The notes below the pieces were generated by a model. It did no database searches, was not told the DNA's origin, and saw only the letters and a list, made by a program, of their open reading frames with translations. Below, piece after piece: positions 8,919-16,978 of a DNA stretch of 64,000 bases (position 1 is the first letter of the stretch; every line of letters starts with the position of its first letter). The stretch is from Bradyrhizobium sp. Ghvi (GTDB lineage: Bacteria > Pseudomonadota > Alphaproteobacteria > Rhizobiales > Xanthobacteraceae), in assembly GCF_900115265.1 (NCBI RefSeq), contig NZ_FOVU01000002.1, forward strand, positions 620,001 to 684,000, read 5' to 3'. The position numbers and the translations under genes are program-made.

Positions 8919-9686
8919 TTACGCCTTTCGATAAACGTTCAACGCGAGGGCCGCCGAGGCCTCACCCTTGAGCTTTCCGACATGCATGCCGATGACGCGA
9001 TCGACCCGTCCCTCGAGCAGGGCGACGTTCTGCTCCGCAATGATCATCGCGGCATTGCCGAGCTTGACGGCCATCAGTGCGTTGATCACGCTCTTGCCGA
9101 TCTTGGGCGCCAGCCCGAGCGATGGCTCGTCGACGAGGAAGAGCGACGCATCCGTCATCAGGCCGCGGCCGATAGATACCATGCGCCGTTCGCCGCCCGA
9201 CAGGCGCCCCACGGGTACACCCATCAGCTTCCGCAACGGTGGAAAGATCTCCAGGATGCGGAGCTTGCGTGCAGCGCGATCGCGCCAGGCCGCCGCGGTG
9301 TAGGCGCCGGAATCGAGATGCTCCTCGACGGTCAGGCCATGGAAGATCTCGTCGCCTTGCGGAATCAAGGCCAATCCTGCGCGCACGATCTCGTGGGTGT
9401 AGCGCCCCGGCCCCTGGCTTCGCGTGCGACCGACCTCCCTGCCGTTCAGCTTGATCGAGCCGCGCTGCCAGCCGGTAAGTCCGGCGATAGCATAGAACAG
9501 GGTCGACTTGCCGTGGCCATTCAAGCCGACGATGCCGATCCGCTCCCCACACTGAACGACGAGATCGAGATCGTGGATGACGCGAACCGGCCCATAGCCC
9601 GCGGACAGTCCCTTGACGTTCAGGACCTCGCGCTGCGGCTGACGCGGCGGAGCGCCCGGCAAATGGTTGCTCACGGAGATATTCAT
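8919..9686 (-). CDS. LivF-type ABC transporter ATP-binding protein
   Basis: A 255-residue ATPase of the LivF branch. Walker A is G-L-N-G-H-G-K-S-T (54-62), the signature L-S-G-G-E is at 162-166 and Walker B ends in L-V-D-E-P (184-188), followed by S-L-G-L-A-P as is usual for LivF. The gene overlaps the end of the livG-like gene by four bases (ATGA), which indicates translational coupling, and ends 3 nt before livH-like. It should form a heterodimer with the other ATPase to power uptake. Because the partner has a degenerate signature loop, this subunit's intact signature probably completes the main catalytic site with the partner's Walker A. Confidence 0.92.
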   Translation of the reverse strand: MNISVSNHLPGAPPRQPQREVLNVKGLSAGYGPVRVIHDLDLVVQCGERIGIVGLNGHGKSTLFYAIAGLTGWQRGSIKLNGREVGRTRSQGPGRYTHEIVRAGLALIPQGDEIFHGLTVEEHLDSGAYTAAAWRDRAARKLRILEIFPPLRKLMGVPVGRLSGGERRMVSIGRGLMTDASLFLVDEPSLGLAPKIGKSVINALMAVKLGNAAMIIAEQNVALLEGRVDRVIGMHVGKLKGEASAALALNVYRKA

Positions 9687-10459
9687 GCATCCGCCTCTTC
9701 GCTGAAATCCTCGAAGTAAGCCGCATGGACCTTTGGATCCGCCATGACGTCGTCCATCAGGCCCTCGGAAATGACCTCCCCGGCGTCCATCACGAGAATG
9801 CGGTCGGCGATCGTCCCGAGGAGCTCGATGCGGTGCTCCACGATGAGGATCGCAATGTTCATTTCCTTTGCCAGGATCCGCAGCAGAGTATCGATTTCAT
9901 CGACCTCCGAATTGATCAGGCCGGCCGCCGGCTCATCCAGCAGCAGCAACGAGGGCCGGCGCATCAGCAGGCAGGCCAGCAGCAATTTGCGCCGGTTGAA
10001 GGTCTCGAGCTGCGTCGCCGGCGTGTCGTCGCTGATCTTCAGACCGACGAGGTCGGCGCCATATTCGGCGTCGAACCGCGTGAGAAACGGACGGTGAGCC
10101 TGACGCGCCGCCTTGAACGTCTCGCCGACGGTCAGCTCGTCAGGAACGACCGGCGTCTGGAACGTTCGGCCGATCCCAAGCCGTGAGCGGGAATACAGCG
10201 GCAAGCCCGTAACATTCTCGCCCTTGAACCACACGGAGCCGCTCTTTGGCGGCATACGGCCGGAGAGGATTTCAAACAGACTGGTCTTGCCGGCACCGTT
10301 CGGTCCGATGATGCCGAGCACTTCCCCGGCCTCAACATGCAGGTTGATATCGCGGAGGATCTCGCGACCGCCGAGATCGAGCGAGATGCCGCGGCAGGAG
10401 AACAGGGCGGCCTTTCCGCCCTGTTCAGCCGCACCGTTTCGGGCGATTTGTCTGAGCAT
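9683..10459 (-). CDS. LivG-type ABC transporter ATP-binding protein with degenerate signature motif
   Basis: A 258-residue LivG-family ATPase. Walker A G-P-N-G-A-G-K-T (52-59), the Q-loop region R-T-F-Q-T and Walker B L-L-L-L-D-E-P (171-177) are intact, and the Liv-type V-E-H-R switch histidine is present. The ABC signature is not: where LivG normally has L-S-x-G-Q/E this protein reads Q-L-E-T-F-N-R-R (151-158). The chosen ATG overlaps the stop of the binding-protein gene as TGATG; a GTG at 10471 is an alternative. The loss suggests an asymmetric heterodimer with one weak ATP site. It belongs to the importer operon and is otherwise a normal length for its family. Confidence 0.9.
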   Translation of the reverse strand: MLRQIARNGAAEQGGKAALFSCRGISLDLGGREILRDINLHVEAGEVLGIIGPNGAGKTSLFEILSGRMPPKSGSVWFKGENVTGLPLYSRSRLGIGRTFQTPVVPDELTVGETFKAARQAHRPFLTRFDAEYGADLVGLKISDDTPATQLETFNRRKLLLACLLMRRPSLLLLDEPAAGLINSEVDEIDTLLRILAKEMNIAILIVEHRIELLGTIADRILVMDAGEVISEGLMDDVMADPKVHAAYFEDFSEEADA

Positions 10460-11742
10460 CAGCTCCACCACGGCGCAGAGATCAGCTTCGTTTCCGAGAC
10501 CGGACCGGGATAGACGATCTTGTGCTCGCCGCCCTGGATCTGGACATAAAGCTGCGCGACGCCGGCCTCGAGCTTGTGCGCCTGCAATTCGTCGCCGCCA
10601 TTGTCCGGAAAATGGAGCGCTTCCTGATATGGGTTGCCCATATCGACGAAGCCGCAGACGCCGCGCTGCGGGTTTGCCCGAATCCAGTCGCAGACCTCCC
10701 TGAACTTCCGGGGATCGCCGACTGCTTCCCAGGCCTTCTTGAGGTAGTAGGTCTGATCGTAGGCAATGCCGGTATAGGCAAGCCCCGCAATGCCGGGGAA
10801 GCGCTTCTTGTACTTCTGCCTGTAGGCGACCCCCCTCTCGTCACCATAGATGCCCATGGTGGTGCCCCACACGAAGCCGTTCGCCGCCGATCCGGCAAGT
10901 TCGAGGAATTCCGGCTGCGAGGGGCCGTACTGGAGATAGACGAGCGAATCGCGCACCGGGCTTGCCACGAACTGCTTGCAGAAAGCTGCGTATTCAGCGG
11001 CTACCCAATGGTCCACCATGATCGCGGCGGCATCGACCTCCTTCATCTCGCGAATGACCGGTGCCCAGTCCTGCACGGGGTACTGGATATCCGTAATGCG
11101 GGCGACCTCGAACTTCCCGCGCCGCTTGATCGCTTCCTGGGCCGCACGCGATATCGTTTGACAGTAACCGATCTGCTCCTGAACGATATGAACCTTGCGG
11201 TTCTTTGGCTTCCAGATGCCCCCCTGCTCCTGATCTTCCAGCCAGAGAGCATAGCTCCATCCGTAGTTCACCTCAGACGGACAAAACTGGAAGATGTGGC
11301 TGTATTTGTCCGGCTGCTCTTTCACGGCAGAAGTGCCGGCGCGTTGCGCGTTGCCGTTGATGTACGGGCATTTGTACTTCACCGTCGCGTCCATCGCCGG
11401 CAAGGGGACGAGCGTGAAAGCAAAGGAGATCGCGTCGACCTTGGCATCAACGCAGGCGGCCAGCGCCTGCTTCGATGATTCCGGCGAGAGAACGTTCATG
11501 TCCGTTGTGAACAGCTTCAGCGGCCTGCCGAGAATGCCGCCTGCGGCATTGATCTCCTCCACCGCGAGCGTCGTCCCGTTCAGAAAATCCTGGTGATCAG
11601 CGACGCCGGCTGCAGCAGTCTGGCAGTAGGGAACGCCGAGAAGGATCGGCTGGGCGGCAAGCGCCGAACGTCCAACAAATGGTGCGGCCATGGCGGCGCC
11701 GATGCCCGTGGTCACTGAACGCCTGGTGAGTTTGAGAACCAT
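10459..11742 (-). CDS. ABC transporter substrate-binding protein (type I periplasmic, amide/branched-chain amino acid family)
   Basis: A 427-residue exported binding protein. The start at ATG 11742 is supported by AGGAAAGG about 7 nt upstream and by the signal sequence that follows: M-V-L-K-L-T-R-R-S-V-T-T-G then a hydrophobic stretch ending S-A-L-A-A. The paired arginines suggest Tat export. The mature part is a Peripla_BP_6-type bilobed protein (I-L-L-G-V-P-Y near the start, G-G-I-L-G-R-P-L-K-L in the first lobe). It captures the substrate in the periplasm and delivers it to the Liv-type permeases encoded downstream. It is the first gene of the operon and is probably the most highly transcribed. 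The ligand is inferred to be an amide only from the neighbours. Confidence 0.9.
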   Translation of the reverse strand: MVLKLTRRSVTTGIGAAMAAPFVGRSALAAQPILLGVPYCQTAAAGVADHQDFLNGTTLAVEEINAAGGILGRPLKLFTTDMNVLSPESSKQALAACVDAKVDAISFAFTLVPLPAMDATVKYKCPYINGNAQRAGTSAVKEQPDKYSHIFQFCPSEVNYGWSYALWLEDQEQGGIWKPKNRKVHIVQEQIGYCQTISRAAQEAIKRRGKFEVARITDIQYPVQDWAPVIREMKEVDAAAIMVDHWVAAEYAAFCKQFVASPVRDSLVYLQYGPSQPEFLELAGSAANGFVWGTTMGIYGDERGVAYRQKYKKRFPGIAGLAYTGIAYDQTYYLKKAWEAVGDPRKFREVCDWIRANPQRGVCGFVDMGNPYQEALHFPDNGGDELQAHKLEAGVAQLYVQIQGGEHKIVYPGPVSETKLISAPWWS

Positions 11743-11938
11743 CCGAGCAACCTTTCCTGCAATCGCGCGCGGGTGCTCGGCATCGCGACCGAGACCGGGC
11801 CGGACTTCCGTTGGCGCTAAGACGATGCGGTCAGGCACCGTCGGGTGATCGCGGCCTCGATCCGTATCCCCACGAACTGGCATGGTTGCTTCGGCCGAAC
11901 CGCATTGATCATAGCCTCGGTTTTTTGCCGATTTTCAG

Positions 11939-11961
11939 CAATACGTCAGCTGACCGATTTT
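11939..11961. promoter_or_regulatory. Candidate operator, copy 1 (GTCAGCTGAC dyad)
   Basis: A perfect 10-bp palindrome, GTCAGCTGAC, lies at 11945-11954 within a 23-bp stretch that recurs with 21 of 23 identities at 16866-16888. It lies about 37 bp upstream of a TATGAT hexamer facing the binding-protein operon, a sensible distance for an activator. The neighbouring LuxR-type protein is the natural candidate to bind both copies. Binding itself is inferred. Confidence 0.5.
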
Positions 11962-12133
11962 GAAGGCCGAGCTGGAGGGTCCCCCCTGTGCGATCTAGAA
12001 CGACGCTGCGGGTGTGAACTGAGCTCAGGGTGACGACTTGCACGGCAAACCACGCCCAGATTTTCATCAGTCGGCAGCGCGGAAGGTCAGCTTGCGTCAG
12101 AATTGCTGGCCCTGGATGAGGGGCAATGCGACA

Positions 12134-12167
12134 CTCCTTTGACTAAAGGAGCGACCGCATCTAACAT
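12134..12167 (+). promoter_or_regulatory. Likely sigma-70 promoter of the luxR-type gene with overlapping inverted repeat
   Basis: TTGACT at 12139-12144 and TAACAT at 12162-12167 are separated by exactly 17 bp and point towards the LuxR-type gene. CTCCTTT (12134-12140) and AAAGGAG (12145-12151) form a perfect 7-bp inverted repeat around the -35 box, a good position for a repressor or for autoregulation. The leader to the GTG start would be roughly 220 nt. Confidence 0.45.
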
Positions 12168-12392
12168 GCAATTGCAGCTTTCAGCTCGGCGTCTCAGTTC
12201 GATCCGGGACGGTCGAGATAGCAGGGCGAATGGCCACCTCATCATGTGGCAGCTCGCTGGTTGGCGCAGTCCTTGCTGTGCTAGGGACGCGAAATACTAG
12301 GCAGTGTCGCCGGTCTAACGGATCACTAGCGGCCAAGAAGAAGATTCGATCACGAACCGTTGGCAAGATCTTTCACGAGCTGGAGGCTCACA

Positions 12393-13430
12393 GTGAAATC
12401 GGCAGCGATCGAGCATGCTTTGTCGGCTACGGTGCGGCTCGATGCACCGGCGGCAGCCCTGAATGATCAGATCATCGATCAGGCGACCCAAGTCACCCGT
12501 CTGTTACGCGAGTTCGTGAGGAGCGAGGCGATCGCGCTAGTCGCGATGGATCCGATATCCCGAAACCACCGTTTCCTGGCAGTCGATGGATACACGGACA
12601 AAACGATGTCCTACGTGCTCGACGGCTTCCCCGGCACCTGCCCCGCTTACGCCATAGCGCGCGAAAGGGACACGCACTCGCTGCGTTGGCGAGACTACAA
12701 GCGCGATTGGAACCTCTCTCTGCCGGATACCTTCACCGCCCAGGAATACCTGATGCCGGATGGCTTCAGGGAGGGTTCGACAATGTGCCTGCGCGTCGCC
12801 GATGGCCGCTATATCGGGGCCATCCACATGAGCTGGTCCAAGGAGGCGCACGCCAAGGACGAGCATCGCGAGATGACCGAGCGCTTCCGCCCAATTCTGC
12901 TGAACATCTGTGATCAGCTCAGGACACCACAGCTGCTGGCCGATGAGCTGGCGCCGGGTGCCTATGCCATCGCCGTCTCGCCGAACGGTTTTGCGTTTCA
13001 TCTCCCCAACCGTAGTCCGGGACCGCATCTCGGCGAGGGCGGAGAGCTTCGCCGGCTCGTGCTGGAGAAGGCGAAATCACCTAGTGCTCAGCGCTTCGTC
13101 TGGCCGGACGAGGCCGGCCGCTGTCACCAGGTCACGATCACGCCCTGCCGAGGAAACATCCTGCTGATCACAGAACAATGCATTCGCTGGCCGTATAATC
13201 TCTCTCTCCGGGAGATTCAGATCCTGCATCTCGTGACCAGCGGCGCTTCAAATCCCAACATCGCCGAGCAACTCTTCGTGTCGCCCCGCACCGTCTCCAC
13301 GCACATCGAGCATATCCTCGCAAAGATGGGCTGCGACTCGCGCACGCGACTCGCAGCACTTGCCGTGTCCGAAGGACTGCTGCTGGCGGAGTCCCCTGCG
13401 CGGCGGTCTCGGAACTTCGCTGGCCATTGA
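12393..13430 (+). CDS. LuxR-family transcriptional regulator with GAF-like sensor domain
   Basis: A 345-residue regulator. The C-terminal 65 residues are a clear LuxR/GerE helix-turn-helix: N-L-S-L-R-E-I-Q-I-L, then N-I-A-E-Q-L-F-V-S-P-R-T-V-S-T-H-I-E-H-I-L-A-K. The N-terminal 200 residues resemble a GAF-type ligand-binding fold rather than a phosphoreceiver or an autoinducer domain, so direct sensing of a small molecule is likely. The GTG at 12393 is chosen because GGAGG lies 6 nt upstream; the longer frame opens with TTG at 12360 without such a site. The gene lies between the amide import operon and the MFS/amine oxidase genes and probably controls both through the repeated dyad motif. Confidence 0.85.
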   Translation: MKSAAIEHALSATVRLDAPAAALNDQIIDQATQVTRLLREFVRSEAIALVAMDPISRNHRFLAVDGYTDKTMSYVLDGFPGTCPAYAIARERDTHSLRWRDYKRDWNLSLPDTFTAQEYLMPDGFREGSTMCLRVADGRYIGAIHMSWSKEAHAKDEHREMTERFRPILLNICDQLRTPQLLADELAPGAYAIAVSPNGFAFHLPNRSPGPHLGEGGELRRLVLEKAKSPSAQRFVWPDEAGRCHQVTITPCRGNILLITEQCIRWPYNLSLREIQILHLVTSGASNPNIAEQLFVSPRTVSTHIEHILAKMGCDSRTRLAALAVSEGLLLAESPARRSRNFAGH

Positions 13431-13445
13431 TCGGCCGCGACTGTT

Positions 13446-14735
13446 TTAGCCGGATGACGCGTCTTGCGCCGGCGCATCCTTCAGAAGTACGACGAGACCC
13501 GCGGCCGCGAGGCAGGCGAGGCCGACGCCGGCGAATCCGACCGCATAGGCGGCGAGGCCCAAGGCACCGATCGCCGCAGACGCGATAGCGCCTCCTGCCA
13601 GGTGCATCACCGTCATCCAGCCCATCGCTCTGCCGACGCGGAGCGCGCCTAGATTTACCGACATCAGCCTGACCAGTGCAGGAAATGTCAGCGCCGCATC
13701 AAGGCCATAAAGCGCACCGAACCGGGCCAATTCGACGACGCTGAAGCCGGTGAATGGAAGCCAGAGCAAGAGGAGCGCGCGGACGACGAAGTAGAGCGCC
13801 AGCAACGTTCGGGCGGGACAACGGTCGGCGAGAATCCCGCTCACCACGCTCCCTACCGCGCCGCCGAGCACGAGGATCGCCATGACATCGGCGCTCGACG
13901 TGAGGCCGAGACCAGCGCCCATGCAGAGCATACCGAGCTGACCGTCGATCAAGCCGGATGTCGACGCACCGCAGATGCAGAAGGTCGTGGCAAGGACCCA
14001 GAACCGCCAGTTCTCCTCCTTTAGACGCGATGTCCCGTGCCGGTTGGACTTGGGCCCTCGCGGCAAGGCTCCTCGTCGGGATATAGGGACAAGGACAACG
14101 GCGAACGCCGTGGCGAGCACGCCGACGGCAGCGGCCTGGAACGCGAAGCGCCAATCAAGCGCACTGGCCGCGCGTGACGCCAGCAGCAGTCCAGCCGCCG
14201 ATCCCAGCGGCTGCATCGACGCCAGGAGACCAAAGCGTGTCCCACAATGCGCCGCGCCGCCACGACTCCCGACCATCGCCCCCAGAAGGGACGCGCTCAA
14301 AGAGCCACTAAAGCCGACACCGAGCCCCCAGACCACAGTGAGATGCCATGGCGACATCGCATGCGTCGTCGATGCAAGCGATAGCGCAAGGAGAGCCAGA
14401 CTGACGATCAGTGGCGCGCGAACGCCCCAGCGTTCCAGGCTGTAAGCTGCGAACGGCGATACGCACGCGGAGACTGCGATGCCGAGCGTGATCGGCAAGG
14501 ACACATCGGAGGGCTGCAACCCCAGATCCTGCTGGACGGTGACTGCCAGCAAGGCGGGGAGAACGCGCGCGGCCGAGCCTGCAAAGATCGCAAAAGCGAC
14601 GATCGCGGAGGCCATCGACCTGGAGCATGCTATCCTCGCGAAGGAGGAGCCACGACCGGCCGGCGACGCCGGTCGGACGAGCGGGAACGCGGCGGGTCCG
14701 ATGGCGAGCCCCGCCCTACTCGGCGGCCTGCGCAT
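13446..14735 (-). CDS. MFS transporter
   Basis: A hydrophobic protein of up to 429 residues with about twelve membrane segments and the MFS layout of two six-helix halves joined by a basic loop (R-R-G-A-L-P-R-G-P-K-S-N-R-H). Its ATG at 14735 overlaps the end of the amine oxidase gene by 20 bases, which implies co-transcription; an internal ATG at 14615 would remove a 40-residue Arg/Pro-rich leader and may be the true start. It could move an amine, acid or aldehyde linked to the amine oxidase, but substrate cannot be read from sequence. It converges with the LuxR-type gene, with only 15 bases between the two. Confidence 0.85.
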   Translation of the reverse strand: MRRPPSRAGLAIGPAAFPLVRPASPAGRGSSFARIACSRSMASAIVAFAIFAGSAARVLPALLAVTVQQDLGLQPSDVSLPITLGIAVSACVSPFAAYSLERWGVRAPLIVSLALLALSLASTTHAMSPWHLTVVWGLGVGFSGSLSASLLGAMVGSRGGAAHCGTRFGLLASMQPLGSAAGLLLASRAASALDWRFAFQAAAVGVLATAFAVVLVPISRRGALPRGPKSNRHGTSRLKEENWRFWVLATTFCICGASTSGLIDGQLGMLCMGAGLGLTSSADVMAILVLGGAVGSVVSGILADRCPARTLLALYFVVRALLLLWLPFTGFSVVELARFGALYGLDAALTFPALVRLMSVNLGALRVGRAMGWMTVMHLAGGAIASAAIGALGLAAYAVGFAGVGLACLAAAGLVVLLKDAPAQDASSG

Positions 14736-16674
14736 GACAACTCGCGGCGTTCGTGTCGGGCGCGAGATCGATGCCGGGATTGCGATCGAAGAAGCCGCTG
14801 GGCATCAGCTTGAAGCCGGTGAAGATGCAGGGCTGAACGGGAAAGTCCTCTGGGCGGACCTGATGGTGAAGCCCGAACACGTGCCAGAGCACGATGTCGG
14901 TGCTCTCGATGTTCCGGTTCTTCCTGACGAAATCGGAGACACCTCCCGTTCCATCCGAGTGGTTCATGTATTCGCCAGCCGGATATCGCTCTTCGGGATC
15001 GAAGGCCGTCACCCAGAGCTGGTTCTTGATGAAGCTCGACCGCCTACCCGACGGCGACTCCGGATGGATGAACGGTGTCACGGGGTGACTGGCCTCGAGC
15101 TTGTAGCCCGTCGGCGTGCCAACCCAGTTCTTGCGATTGGGGTTGATCACTTTCCAAGCCCGATGCGTCGCGGGGTTCACCTGGCGGCACCCGCCGAGCT
15201 CGGTCTTGAGAACCGTCTCCTCCTCGTAGAAGCCGTTGCCATAGGCATTATCCGGCCCCCAGGGATCTGCCTTCGTGTTCAGCTCGACGACACTGTTGTC
15301 GTCACCGTCGATATTCATGTCGAGCCGCGCACAAAAGATGTGCTGGTGAATGTGACCGACGACGCCGGGGGCGACCTCCTTCCCGTACTTGCCAGGCTGC
15401 CCCGGATGGCAGGCGGCCGTGTTGATGATGCCGGTCGCCTTGAGCTCGAACTGGATCGAGCCATCCGTATGGAAGTACCAGAACAGGCCATATTCGTAGT
15501 TTGCGACCGTCGCGATGCAGGAGATCACCAGCCTGCGGGCGCGGCGCGATTCAACGTTGTTGGAGCGAAAGTCCCAATGCTTCCACAGCAGGCCCGCATC
15601 CTCTTCATGGATGCAGATCGCGTTCTCAATGGTGACAACATTGCCGTCCATCGTTGCGAGATGTGCATCCAGATAGGCGATGGCACCGAGGCAGTCGCAG
15701 CCGAGCTTCAACGAATTGGCGAGCTTGCCTATGCCGTACTCGCCGATGTCGAAGACGTTCTTCCGGAAATGCCCCTTGTCTGTGGTGCCGTACGGGACGA
15801 CCATCTCCACCAGCGATGCGCGGTGCGCGATCGGCCGCCCGTCGTAGCTGATGTCATGCAGTGTCAGACCTTCGCGAGAATTGAAGCCGACGAGCACCGA
15901 CCAGCGGTCCCATTCCAGCCGATGTCCATCAAGCTTGAACGAAACGCCCTCGGGCTGAACGATATTGAGCGGTTTATAGGGCGTGCGTGGATTTTTGATG
16001 AATTCCGCCTCGTAATTCACTTCCGCCTTCGGAATTGGAATGATTTCGTGGTCGTCGACACGGATGATCTCGTAGGTCTTGATGTCGACCACCGCGTTCA
16101 GTCCGCCGATGGGGTGCGCATAGAGATTGTCGTTCTCTTGTAGACGTACCCAGGCGAAGACGTGGGCGAGATAGCGACCGTCTTCGCCCGGGATATCGAA
16201 ATTACCCGCCGACCACGGATCGATGCAGACGAGCGACATGTCCTCGATGCCGCGCTTCTTGCATGCTGCAATGAACTCGGGAGCCGCGCGAACGGCGTCT
16301 TCGATGGCTGTGAACTGCTCGAGCTGGATCATCGGCTTGGCCGACGGAAGATAGCTGGACGTGAGGACCTTCTGCTGGGTCAGGGAGACGGACAGCCGCC
16401 AGATCCCGTCCTGTCTGACCTGAAACAGATTGACCCGTGCAGTTCTGTCGATCTGATCTCCGGAGCTGTACCGACGAACAATCGCCTTCTCCGGCTCCAG
16501 AAGCTCGATCGTCTCAAAGAGAAAGTCGGCACCGTATTGTGGATCCCTGCGGACGATCTCGACGATGCCGCGAATCTCGCCAGCGGTCAGGGGATCAAGA
16601 GGATGCTTCACGCTATCCTGCGATCGGATGTCCGACGAGCAGGTGCAGGACGATGGAGCAGCGACCGTATCCAT
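14716..16674 (-). CDS. Copper-containing primary amine oxidase (TPQ enzyme)
   Basis: A 652-residue copper amine oxidase that converts a primary amine with oxygen and water to an aldehyde, ammonia and hydrogen peroxide. The cofactor site is N-Y-E-Y at 392-395, where Tyr393 becomes topaquinone. The catalytic base is Asp309 in F-D-I-G-E-Y-G-I-G. Copper ligands include the H-Q-H pair at 443/445 and a later histidine in L-H-H-Q-V-R-P-E-D-F-P. No signal peptide is present, so the enzyme is cytoplasmic, like Arthrobacter enzymes and unlike E. coli TynA. AAGGGAGA precedes the ATG. Next to amide hydrolase genes it could oxidise the amine released by hydrolysis; a dimethylamine product would not suit it, so a primary amine is expected. 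Confidence 0.93.
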   Translation of the reverse strand: MDTVAAPSSCTCSSDIRSQDSVKHPLDPLTAGEIRGIVEIVRRDPQYGADFLFETIELLEPEKAIVRRYSSGDQIDRTARVNLFQVRQDGIWRLSVSLTQQKVLTSSYLPSAKPMIQLEQFTAIEDAVRAAPEFIAACKKRGIEDMSLVCIDPWSAGNFDIPGEDGRYLAHVFAWVRLQENDNLYAHPIGGLNAVVDIKTYEIIRVDDHEIIPIPKAEVNYEAEFIKNPRTPYKPLNIVQPEGVSFKLDGHRLEWDRWSVLVGFNSREGLTLHDISYDGRPIAHRASLVEMVVPYGTTDKGHFRKNVFDIGEYGIGKLANSLKLGCDCLGAIAYLDAHLATMDGNVVTIENAICIHEEDAGLLWKHWDFRSNNVESRRARRLVISCIATVANYEYGLFWYFHTDGSIQFELKATGIINTAACHPGQPGKYGKEVAPGVVGHIHQHIFCARLDMNIDGDDNSVVELNTKADPWGPDNAYGNGFYEEETVLKTELGGCRQVNPATHRAWKVINPNRKNWVGTPTGYKLEASHPVTPFIHPESPSGRRSSFIKNQLWVTAFDPEERYPAGEYMNHSDGTGGVSDFVRKNRNIESTDIVLWHVFGLHHQVRPEDFPVQPCIFTGFKLMPSGFFDRNPGIDLAPDTNAASCHAQAAE

Positions 16675-16978
16675 TCTTTATCTCCCTTGGTTGCCGACGG
16701 ACCGGGCGGAGCGCAATCCGGAGATCGCAGATCCTCCCTCTTCAGCAACGTCAAACCACGTCAGCACCACAGCTGGATGCGACCATGTTCGCCTTCCGGA
16801 TCGAACGACAGCGTGCCGCTCGCAACAGACCGTTCGCGAAGCTTCCGCTGCGCGTGGTTCTTCGACAATACGTCAGTTGACCGATTCTTCAGGTTCGGGC
16901 GTGCTGCTATCAGATGGATTAGCAACTTGCGATCGGGCGCTGCGTAGCCGCCGGATCCCTCTGAGAGGTCGTGAAGCC
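16675..16978. other. Divergent control region between amine oxidase and acyl-CoA synthetase
   Basis: About 300 bases separate the divergent starts. The second copy of the dyad motif is at 16866-16888, and a weak extended -10-like element (TGCTATCAG) lies about 30 bp downstream of it, facing the synthetase. Open frames crossing this region are extensions of the synthetase frame without start signals. Confidence 0.6.
16866..16888. promoter_or_regulatory. Candidate operator, copy 2 (GTCAGTTGAC dyad)
   Basis: This 23-bp stretch matches 11939-11961 at 21 positions, differing by one C/T in the dyad centre and one T/C near the end. The core GTCAGTTGAC is at 16872-16881. It lies about 100 nt upstream of the acyl-CoA synthetase start. 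Two copies in separate intergenic regions of one functional block argue for a shared regulator. Confidence 0.5.

Larger units (their letters stand above)
11743..12392. other. Intergenic control region between the amide operon and the luxR-type gene
   Basis: These 650 bases separate the divergent binding-protein and LuxR-type genes. They contain a dyad motif at 11939-11961 that recurs at 16866-16888, a possible minus-strand -10 hexamer (TATGAT) at 11908-11913, and a good plus-strand sigma-70-like promoter at 12139-12167 with an inverted repeat on its -35 box. No convincing coding sequence was found; short open frames here lack family features and ribosome sites. Confidence 0.7.

Noticed and set aside
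8034..11742. Standard branched-chain amino acid (LIV) transporter
   Set aside because: Family membership is clear, but the fusion to an amide-hydrolase domain and the neighbours make amides or related compounds more likely substrates.
12103..12300. 65-codon plus-strand frame upstream of the LuxR-type gene
   Set aside because: It contains the predicted promoter and inverted repeat, has no ribosome site and no family features.
16565..16978. Upstream extension of the acyl-CoA synthetase frame
   Set aside because: The extension shows no ligase-family sequence and overlaps the divergent promoter; a GTG with ribosome site at 16979 gives a normal length.
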